64,000 bases of DNA. Origin: Notolepis coatsorum. Taxonomy: Eukaryota > Chordata > Actinopteri > Aulopiformes > Paralepididae. This document shows positions 56,404 to 64,000 of this stretch, piece by piece; the first letter of the stretch is position 1, and each line of letters opens with the position of its first letter. The notes beneath the pieces are model-generated. The model ran no database searches. It was not told the DNA's origin and worked only from the letters and a program-made list of their open reading frames with translations. The position numbers and the translations under genes were made by a program. The stretch is taken from the NCBI GenBank assembly GCA_963971535.1, contig OZ020591.1, positions 16,099,823-16,163,822 of the forward strand. The letters run 5' to 3'.

Positions 56404-57677
56404 GCCTCTCTCTAAATATATACCAGTGTTGGAATGACTTTATTGTGTTCATCAATGAGGTCATTCCACCAGTGTTGGAATGACATTGTTGTGTTTATCA
56501 AAGTAGCAAACGATATGCAAGTCGTCTATAACAAAGTGTACTGTGTATAATACGTTTCATAATACATTATAATTTCAGTCTCTGGTCTCTGAGGGGACAA
56601 ATAAATATCAATGCAGAAAGATCTATCTGGAATATTCTGGGTTTATCGCTCAAATGCCCTGGGTCTCTTAGATCATTCTGGAATGTAAAATAGTCTAGGC
56701 ACTAGTATATTCTACAACCTTCTAGAATATAAGGCACCATGACAACGAAGCATACAACTCTAACAATAACATTCGGTGTGCATACACATAGCAGATAATA
56801 AATTAAATGAAGTGCAATCAGCCCTTAATAATACTTTAAAATTATCCACACATAAACGTATGAGCACAGCAAGGTTATTCTAACAATTTAAGTAATCATT
56901 CCATTAAAGGCACATTGAAGCGCTAAAAGGCGCTGCTTTTCTATCTTATCTAATCAGTTAAATCGGTTCTAGTGGCTTCTCCACGTTGATAATTATTTAT
57001 CTCTTATTCCTTATCTATATCTTTCCATTGATTTTTATTTTATTAAATTTTTTCTTCTCATTACTCTATATTTTTTAAATATAATTTAACTTACATTGTT
57101 CTTTTCCAATGTTCTTCACATTAAGGTGTCAATATTACTATATATTTTTTAAATATATTGTAACTTACATTATTCTTTTCCAATGTTCTTCACATTAAGG
57201 TGTCAATATTGATCTACAATCTTTTCCTTTTTTTCCCCCCACACGTTGGTGGAGGGTTCAAAGGAATATGTCGATAAAGGTTTATTCTCTTTTTATTTTA
57301 TTTTTTATTTTTATCTTTAGGTTATTTATCACAATACTTCATTACAGTAAGGGAAGGTGCAAGACCAAAAGCGACATTCTATTGCAATAGAATGGAAATG
57401 TTAGATCCTATGGCAATGAGCATAGGAAAATTAGGATTACAATGCTCAGGTTGGGCAATCCGGTGGACCATGGGAGAAAGTCAATCGCGGAGGATGTGTT
57501 CTTGGAACACAGGCATGTTCGACTTTCTGGGAGAGGGGAAAATAGGGGATTTTTATTTGTATATATATATGTTTTTAAGCTCAGCTCTCAACGGGACCTC
57601 ATTAATTGGATGTGCATCTATTGTAGCTTCATACTCCAGAAACATTACCAAAAACTACACGAAAACATGCATAGACT
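56404..57677 (+). other. L1 inter-ORF spacer
   Basis: 1.27 kb, longer than in mammalian L1. It contains two copies of a ~35-bp ccagtgttggaatgac repeat (56423-56490) and a ~76-bp tandem duplication (57063-57212, with ttcttttccaatgttcttca). A GT-rich frame at 57392-57685 has no motif. The spacer may carry an internal translation or promoter signal, but nothing visible proves this. Confidence 0.6.
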
Positions 57678-60600
57678 ATGGCTAGTTTGAATATAATGGT
57701 ATGGAACACCGGTGGGATAAACAAACAACACAAGCGCAAAAGCGTGCTTACACTGATGAAAAAAGAACATGTGGACGTGGCACTATTAAGCGAAACGCAC
57801 ATTTTAGAGGGAGACATAAATACGTTAGCGGATAACATATACCATAATATTGGTCACTCTTCTTTTGCTACGAGAACTAGAGGGGTAGCCATAGTCGTCA
57901 GACGCAAATTAAATATCGAATTGAAAGGGGTATGGTCGGATGCTGAGGGGCGCATAACTATAGCTAGGATTATACACAATAACAGGAAAATTGCATTGGC
58001 AGCGGTATATGCCCCGAATTTGTACGAAGTGGGTTTCTTCACTTCACTAACAGGAGAAATGTTAAACCATCCCGAGTACTCATATATAATAGGTGCGGAT
58101 TTTAATGCCATTTGGAACCCAAGGATGGACAAAACTTACCTTTCCTTCTCCAGCGAACAAAAGAATTCATCTAAAGCATTAAAAGATTGGTCGAAATCAA
58201 CAGGAGTAACTGATTTATGGCGTTCACTTAACCCCATGACCCGCAAGTACTCCTGTTGTTCGGCGAGACACAACACACTATCCAGAATTGATTACGTCTT
58301 TGCATCCCCGAGAATATTTGATAAATACGAAGTGGAAATGACACCCAATGCGCTATCAGATCACTGCTACTTAATCCTGAAAGCAACATTTGGTACACTA
58401 TCTACCCGGGCCCCAAGATGGCGTTTTAATTCGATGCTGCTTAACAACAAGGAATTCATTACACAAATTAAAGAAGCTCTCACAGTATTCCTACAAGATA
58501 ATGCTAACTCGGTGCAAGATCCCAGAATATTATGGATGTCGGTAAAGAATATGATCAAGGATTTCTCGGATAGATTTACCTCCATATTGCGCAAAAATCA
58601 AAACACAAAACTGTCTGAAATGGAAACGCTTTACTCAACGCTTTTTAATTCTTTAAAATACAACAACTCTACTAGACTAGATAACCAAGTTAACATTCTA
58701 AAGACCGAGATCAAAGCAATGTACAGACAAAAATCGGAATTGCAAATACGCAGCACTAGACAACAGCAGTACTTCCAAGGTTCTAAACCTAGTCACCTAT
58801 TAGCCATGCGACTAAGAATTAATGCAAAATTTGCAGATATAACTGCCATTAGGAAACAACAAGCTCTAGTAACAGAACCCAAAATAATAAACGATACATT
58901 CAAAGAATTCTACTCCGATTTATATAACTCAGAAACGACCTTTGATCAAGACAAATTAGACACATATCTTAATCAAATTACTCTCCCTAAACTTACGGAT
59001 GAAGAAGCTAAACAGTTAGAAGTACCGATCACATTAGAAGAACTCAAGAAGGCCATATCCGGAATGAAAAACGGCAAAGCTCCGGGAATTGACGGTATCC
59101 CATCAGAAATGTACATTTCTTGCTGGGACATATTTGGACCCTTATTACTAAATATGATCTTATACTCAGTCAAAGAGGGAAGCTTCATTGAACACCAAAA
59201 TACCGCACTCATTTCAGTTCTTCACAAAAAAGACAAAGACCCCACTGAATGCGGTAGTTACCGTCCTTTAAGCCTCCTCGGAACCGATGTCAAACTGTAC
59301 TCTAAGATATTAGCCATCAGATTGCAAAAGCATATGACGTCTTTAGTTCATACGGACCAAACAGGCTTCATAAAAGGTCGCCTGATCAATGATAACATAA
59401 GGCGAATACTGCACGTACTAGATACAGACAAAGAGGACATCACACCTAAGGCGATACTATCCCTGGATGCTATGAAAGCATTTGACAGGTTGGAATGGTC
59501 GTTTCTATGGGCAGTATTGGAAAGGATGGGGTTAGGAAAAGGTTTCATTGATATGATTAAAGTACTATACAAGGACCCATCGGCCATGATTACAACAGGC
59601 ACAATCATCTCCAAAATCTTTCCGGTATCACGCTCTGCCAGACAGGGTTGCCCTCTTAGTCCCGGACTATTCAATTTATCATTAGAGCCTTTAGCACAAT
59701 ATATAAGACAATCCCAATCCATAGAACCAATCGTAATCAAGGGCACACAACAAAAAATTAGTTTATATGCGGACGACGTAATATTGTTCATGCAAAACCC
59801 CAACACCACATTGCCTCATCTGCTCAAGTTGATTGAGAACTTTGGTGACTTATCGGGATTTAAGATAAATTGGCCGAAGTCGGCTTTCCTTCCACTTAAC
59901 ACCCCTGCAAAAAAAGATATAACCCTCCCAGGTGCGATACCGATGGTAAAACATTTCAGATGCTTGGGAGTGGAAATATTCCCCACCATAAGACAAACGG
60001 TGAAGCACAATTACACAAAAATACAGAACAAAATCAAGGACGACCTGGACAGGTGGGCAAAACTTAAAAACTCAGTACAGGCAAGGGTATCAATAGTTAA
60101 GATGGATGTATTACCAAGAATCAATTTCTTCAGCTCAATGCTTCCGTTACCTCCTCCAGAGGGCTACTGGAAAAGATTACAAACCTCCACATACAAATTT
60201 ATTTGGAATAACAAACCACCTCGCATAAAAAGATCCACCGCACAGAGAAGTAAAGCAGACGGTGGCATGGCAGTCCCAGATTTTTTACAATATTTTAATG
60301 CCTTCACATTAAGACCATTGAAGAAGATATGGTTTGACCCCGAGGCTTTGGTATCTTGGAGAAAATTAGAAGAAAACATAGTAGCCCCACAGAGATTGAA
60401 AGACATAGCATACACTAAACTTTCAATCAAGCATTGTGAGCGAGAATTTGGCCCAATAATAACCCATGCAATCAGGACATGGCGGGAAACACAAAGGAAA
60501 TTTCCTAACAATCAAGTATGGCATAATCACACTCCCATATTCAATAACAATGCTCTCTTAATGGGAAAACGACCTATAAGATTCCCTGTATGGGAAGAAA

Positions 60601-61445
60601 GAGGCATACACTCATTAGGGGATATTTTTAATAACAAGGGCCTCTGTAGTTATGTCGAAATATGCATAAAGTTTAACCTCACCGAGTCCACATGGCTTTT
60701 TTACATACAGTTACGACTTTGTATGAGATCTCACGGTGTTCCATTACACATACCAATTGAACACCACAGATACCACAAATTTTTCTATGAAAGAGATACA
60801 TTGGGAGGTTTTGTATCAGGTTTTTATTATCAATTACTAACGTCCTCGTACGAAACCCTTCAACTAGACAATGTCTGGAGGAGGGATATACCAGACCTGG
60901 AAAATGACTTTGATTGGCAAGGAGCCTGGGCAAATGTCCGACTTACATCAAGGAACCCGGATCATCAACAAATCAATCTGAACTATATTCACAGGACATA
61001 CTTGACTCCTATAAGGCTGTGCAAAATGGGGCTTATACAAGACTCCAAATGCTCCCAATGTACAAATGGGGACGAAGGAACATTTATGCACATGTATTGG
61101 GACTGCCCACCAGTTAAGGCATTCTGGAAAGATGTGTCCCAACAATTATCAATACTCGTATTTTGGAATATACCTGTACACCCCGCGGTATTGCTATTGA
61201 ATGATGTTTTTGAGTTTGCAGTGAACCCACAACTAAAAAGATTGGTTTTATCGGGTATCACAGTAGCTAAAAAACTGATTGCATCACGTTGGTTTCAACC
61301 GGAAAAAATGTGCCGGAAAGTGTGGTTTCTTACATATCTTGATGTGATATATCAAGAAATATCAACAGCAAGAATTCTGGGGCTCAATGAATCCAAAATG
61401 TTAATGTGGTTAGAAGTGGTGGAGAGAATAAAAGCTAGCCTATAA
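57678..61445 (+). CDS. L1-type ORF2 protein (endonuclease and reverse transcriptase)
   Basis: 1255 residues. The apurinic-type endonuclease spans ~1-235: WNTGG, SETH near 38, GADFNAIW near 139 and SDHC near 229. RT follows: GKAPGIDGIPSEMY near 463, RPLSLLGTDVKLY near 530, SLDAMKAFDRLEW near 594, ARQGCPLSPG near 653 and the catalytic YADD near 696. A C-terminal Cys/His motif (CSQC ... HMYWDC) is near 1118-1135. The protein nicks the target and primes reverse transcription there. All motifs are intact over an uninterrupted frame to the TAA at 61443-61445. The start is the first ATG of the frame, 1.27 kb after ORF1. Confidence 0.92.
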   Translation: MASLNIMVWNTGGINKQHKRKSVLTLMKKEHVDVALLSETHILEGDINTLADNIYHNIGHSSFATRTRGVAIVVRRKLNIELKGVWSDAEGRITIARIIHNNRKIALAAVYAPNLYEVGFFTSLTGEMLNHPEYSYIIGADFNAIWNPRMDKTYLSFSSEQKNSSKALKDWSKSTGVTDLWRSLNPMTRKYSCCSARHNTLSRIDYVFASPRIFDKYEVEMTPNALSDHCYLILKATFGTLSTRAPRWRFNSMLLNNKEFITQIKEALTVFLQDNANSVQDPRILWMSVKNMIKDFSDRFTSILRKNQNTKLSEMETLYSTLFNSLKYNNSTRLDNQVNILKTEIKAMYRQKSELQIRSTRQQQYFQGSKPSHLLAMRLRINAKFADITAIRKQQALVTEPKIINDTFKEFYSDLYNSETTFDQDKLDTYLNQITLPKLTDEEAKQLEVPITLEELKKAISGMKNGKAPGIDGIPSEMYISCWDIFGPLLLNMILYSVKEGSFIEHQNTALISVLHKKDKDPTECGSYRPLSLLGTDVKLYSKILAIRLQKHMTSLVHTDQTGFIKGRLINDNIRRILHVLDTDKEDITPKAILSLDAMKAFDRLEWSFLWAVLERMGLGKGFIDMIKVLYKDPSAMITTGTIISKIFPVSRSARQGCPLSPGLFNLSLEPLAQYIRQSQSIEPIVIKGTQQKISLYADDVILFMQNPNTTLPHLLKLIENFGDLSGFKINWPKSAFLPLNTPAKKDITLPGAIPMVKHFRCLGVEIFPTIRQTVKHNYTKIQNKIKDDLDRWAKLKNSVQARVSIVKMDVLPRINFFSSMLPLPPPEGYWKRLQTSTYKFIWNNKPPRIKRSTAQRSKADGGMAVPDFLQYFNAFTLRPLKKIWFDPEALVSWRKLEENIVAPQRLKDIAYTKLSIKHCEREFGPIITHAIRTWRETQRKFPNNQVWHNHTPIFNNNALLMGKRPIRFPVWEERGIHSLGDIFNNKGLCSYVEICIKFNLTESTWLFYIQLRLCMRSHGVPLHIPIEHHRYHKFFYERDTLGGFVSGFYYQLLTSSYETLQLDNVWRRDIPDLENDFDWQGAWANVRLTSRNPDHQQINLNYIHRTYLTPIRLCKMGLIQDSKCSQCTNGDEGTFMHMYWDCPPVKAFWKDVSQQLSILVFWNIPVHPAVLLLNDVFEFAVNPQLKRLVLSGITVAKKLIASRWFQPEKMCRKVWFLTYLDVIYQEISTARILGLNESKMLMWLEVVERIKASL

Positions 61446-61787
61446 TGGTGATGTCTGGTTAGGAGTGAGGGATAATGGAGGTACTATCCAAGAGGGGGTC
61501 CGGGAGGGGGGGATTTGAGCTGGAGCATATGTGTGTAGGGTTTTAGAAAATAGGTATTAGGGGTATATTATATACTAACATTTATATAATTGTAACTTCG
61601 CTGGATATACACGGTATACGGTTAAAATGTTATTATTGACTATTTTTGTTTTATCCTGTTTCTGTACTTGCATATATTTTAACCACCTTTACTGAAAGTT
61701 TCATTATACATTGTGTGTTGAGTACTGACTTTTAATAAGTTTTGTTTTGCAATAATAAAAAAAATTAAAAAAAAAAAAAAAAAAAAA
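61446..61787 (+). other. L1 3' UTR and poly(A) tail
   Basis: Contains a G-rich segment (gggtccgggaggggggg) near 61496-61512, as often found in L1 3' UTRs, an aataataaaaaaa polyadenylation region and a terminal A-run up to the target duplication. Confidence 0.8.
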
Positions 61788-61800
61788 AGTAGCCAGGTTA

Positions 61801-62045
61801 ATGTGCACCATCAAGCACTGCTTAGAAGCTAGCGGTGGGTCCAAAATATATCGGATATAAATGTCAAAGGTACCCAGCGTTCCATTAGGGTTTCACACAC
61901 AGATGCGGCGGGGTTTGAAAGCTCGGCGTTGCTAATAAACATTTTAAATCATTTTTATAAACGAGTAAAACTGAGGCTGAAATGGCTGCTTCCGCATTTT
62001 ACAGTAGGAGCGCTCTGATGGCTGGGCGCGCCGCGCAACAGACAC
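61801..62045. other. Unassigned interior of the hAT-like element, right of L1
   Basis: No gene or repeat recognised. Confidence 0.35.
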
Positions 62046-62160
62046 ATGAATGAATGAATGAATGAAAACTTTATTTAACAGATTGCAGAATGGGTACAAT
62101 ACAGTACGGCTCAATACACACAATTGTTAAGGGGATGCAGACCAGAGAAATAGGTTTGTC
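62046..62160 (-). mobile_element. Non-LTR copy G (3' tail, minus strand)
   Basis: (GAAT)n start, then the complement of the family 3' end (taacagattgcagaatgggt). The tail unit here is gaat rather than gatt. Confidence 0.75.
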
Positions 62161-62224
62161 TTGTCTTGTTTGTCTAGACTCTAGACGTTTGTCTAATAGA
62201 CAGTCATATTCTCTCCCGGCCGTA

Positions 62225-62560
62225 TGTATATTTCTCTCCCACCCACCCACCCCCTCCTAATGTACAGTCTCCTCCCCATCATATGTATATACTCTGTCAG
62301 GATCTATGGGTAACAGTACTGTATATTTGAATATCGTATATGTCACAAATGTAACCATACTAAATACCTGTATGTCATGTATGTCCCTATGCCATAAATG
62401 TCATGATGTCTTGTATGTCATAAATGTCACTATGAATTGAAAATGGGGGACCCTGATGTAAACAAGACAAACGTCTTTCTCTGGTCTGCATCCCCTTATA
62501 CAATTGTGTGTATTGAGCCGTACTGTATTGTACCCATTCTGCAATCTGTTAAATAAATAA
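62225..62560 (+). mobile_element. Non-LTR copy H (3' end, plus strand)
   Basis: C-rich UTR, then gtcaggatctatgggtaaca and the 3' end to gcaatctgttaaataaataa. It lies head to head with copy G, making an inverted pair. Confidence 0.78.
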
Positions 62561-62978
62561 AAAGAAAGTTTGACTGGCCGCCGAGCCATACTGTAGTGTA
62601 CATGGTGACTGCTTGACTTAAAAAAAAAAAAAAAATATTAATAAAAATATTTAATAATTATTTTTTTATTAATTTTTTTTGGCTTCCCCTGTTATTTTAC
62701 CCACGCAACGCCACTGCTTAAAGGCCAACCTTCATGTTGTATTTTTGTTCAATAAACAATGTGGACTAGGCCAACGGTGACTTTCATGAAGAAGGAAAAA
62801 AAATTATTGAAATTGACCCAGTTTTAGCGTTTTTATCAAACATTTTGTCTGCCCAACACAATCACCACGCACGTGGATATTTTAATCAATGAGCTTAGCT
62901 TGGTAGCTATTGTGCTAACAACATATCCCGATGTCCGGCTCGCTGGCCGGCATGAGCGGCCGACCCAAAATGGTTCTC

Positions 62979-63203
62979 TCCTCTCTGTACACCCCCGTCC
63001 CCACGGGTACCCTGCCGGGGAGCCCATGGACGCGACAACGGCGGCAGCCGTAGGGTGCTCGAGCCCGTAAAGGCTAGTGGTACACGATAGCTATGAGCCA
63101 ACTAACGCTACAGGCTCAAACACCATACGGCCGCCGCTGTTGTCGCGTCCACAAGCTCCCCGGCAGGACACCCGCGAGGACGGGGGCACACAAAGAGGAG
63201 AGA
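62979..63203. repeat. Large imperfect hairpin (two ~90-bp arms)
   Basis: The arms 62979-63067 and 63114-63203 are inverted copies (tggacgcgacaacggcggca against its complement near 63140) with scattered mismatches and a ~46-bp loop. They are GC-rich, unlike the surroundings. The short ORFs here are mirror images of one another. Possibly a fold-back DNA element; outer boundaries are unclear. Confidence 0.75.
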
Positions 63204-64000
63204 ACCACCACACAGGTCTGAGAAGAGGACCTGCACATGATTTTACTCGTTCCCCAAACTCCTCTACATGCCCCGATATAAAATGGTTCATGACAGTAGA
63301 CATAATGCTAACGTTAGCCAGTGCCAATTATCCAGTAGTACTATGACCCGGACGGGCATAAGGCATACGTTTCCTGTTGTGACGTCACGGCCCTAGTTAG
63401 CGTTTGATAAGCTTTTTTGATTCGCGCGTGCATGTTATTCGTGCGTGGACCTTTTTAACTCTTTCGGAGTGGCATTTCCGGTGTCAAATGGAAAAAAAAA
63501 AATTAAATTAGATACCAATGATATAAACTACCCATAATTGCAGAGTAGGGTTTAACCTGGAGGTTGGGCTTTAAGCTATCTAGTGTTCTATATAGATATC
63601 TATGGTCCAGACTCTGTTGACAATCTGCGCATGTGTATGGGGAGTAGGTGCTGGAAAAGGGACTTGATCTCGGCCGATTTAGTTCTGATCGATTAGGGGT
63701 CGCGCCATGTTCTCATCCACATTCATTCATTTGCTGTGATGTGTCGGTCACGAGCGACTCGTTCATAAGAGCCGATTCATTGCCGTGAGCGTGAGTCGCA
63801 CGCACACAGACACACACACACACAATGAACGGATATCGTCGATCGGGAGCTCAGCTGACACGTTTCTTCTGAGAAACTGAATGAATAGTAGTACTACCTA
63901 TTGACAGACATTCCATTCCAAATGGCCCTGGCATCAGTGATCAGTACCTGGCATTGAGCATAGTCAGAAACTGAATGAATAGCATACTACTTATTTGGTT
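63204..64000. other. Unassigned sequence at window end
   Basis: About 63571-63613 is an inverted copy of 27279-27318. A (CA)n run lies near 63801-63824, and aaactgaatgaatag occurs at 63875 and again at 63968. No gene is recognised. Confidence 0.4.

Larger units (their letters stand above)
55021..61787 (+). mobile_element. L1-type non-LTR retrotransposon, apparently full length and intact
   Basis: Flanked by a 13-bp duplication agtagccaggtta (55008-55020 and 61788-61800). It has a ~150-bp 5' UTR, ORF1 (55171-56403), a 1.27-kb inter-ORF spacer, ORF2 (57678-61445), a ~310-bp 3' UTR and a poly(A) tail (from about 61758). ORF order, the ORF1 type, the poly(A) tail and the target duplication place it in the L1/Tx1 group. 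No stop or frameshift was seen in either ORF, so it is a candidate active copy. The short 5' UTR leaves open a mild 5' truncation. Confidence 0.88.
53958..62716. mobile_element. hAT-like non-autonomous element (contains the L1 insertion)
   Basis: Ends CAGTGGCG (53958-53965) and CGCCACTG (62709-62716) are the classic short hAT termini. The right flank is the 8-mer CTTAAAGG (62717-62724). The left flank is the same 8-mer once the MITE is removed: C at 53329, TTAA, then AGG at 53955-53957. Both subterminal regions carry ggaagcca. Removing the L1 leaves about 2 kb, AT-rich with retrotransposon tails and no transposase, so it is non-autonomous. Confidence 0.7.

Noticed and set aside
57392-57690. 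Small ORFs just before L1 ORF2
   Set aside because: They overlap the ORF2 start in other frames, lack motifs, and are best read as spacer sequence.

Overview
This 64 kb window is eukaryotic and looks like a ray-finned fish, probably a teleost. The evidence is indirect: BEL/Pao, L1-type and CR1/L2/Jockey-type retroelements, piggyBac-, hAT-, Kolobok- and P-type DNA transposon pieces, long minisatellites, CA/TA microsatellites, TATA-poor AT-rich spacers and GT-AG introns. I found no ordinary single-copy host gene. Nearly everything I can explain is a transposable element (TE), often inserted into another, so the window reads as a TE nest. All identifications are by eye from motifs and repeat structure.

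Region by region. 1-1300: 3' end of a non-LTR retrotransposon with an (AATC)n tail. 1301-9687: BEL/Pao copy 1, with a truncated 5' LTR, intact 3' LTR and damaged pol. 9688-11768: old repeats and a second non-LTR copy split by a 918-bp piggyBac-like MITE. 11877-14940 and 26130-26183: a 27-bp minisatellite interrupted, without target-site duplication (TSD), by an 11.2-kb element with inverted ends (14941-26129) of DIRS-like architecture. That element carries two 5S-rRNA-like segments and is itself interrupted by a non-autonomous LTR element with 2178-bp LTRs and a 5-bp TSD (18370-24094). 26301-26500 is an assembly gap.

28.4-53.1 kb: the minus strand carries the exons of a P-element-type (THAP9-like) transposase gene. 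Its eighth recognisable exon is split by a 16,983-bp Kolobok-like transposon (32929-49911) with TTAA TSDs and ~420-bp terminal inverted repeats (TIRs). This transposon is the most interesting object here. It holds two spliced genes pointing inward from the two TIRs: a THAP-domain transposase on the plus strand (eight exons found, 715 codons in one continuous frame) and, on the minus strand, a two-exon gene for a protein matching the cytosolic 'ballast' domain of the P2X7 receptor. It also contains BEL/Pao copy 2 (35337-43043), a solo BEL LTR with CTATC TSDs (46972-48405) and smaller repeats.

53.3-62.7 kb: a hAT-like element (53958-62716) whose left 8-bp TSD was later hit by a 617-bp palindromic MITE of the Kolobok family. 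Inside the hAT-like element lies a full-length-looking L1-type retrotransposon (55021-61787) with intact ORF1 and ORF2, a poly(A) tail and 13-bp TSDs. The end of the window holds more non-LTR tails and a large imperfect hairpin.

How the parts relate: the genes here serve element replication (gag, reverse transcriptase, integrase, transposases), not a host pathway. The nesting gives a relative order: P-like gene, then Kolobok-like element, then BEL copy 2 and solo LTR; hAT, then Kolobok MITE and L1; minisatellite, then DIRS-like element, then long-LTR element.
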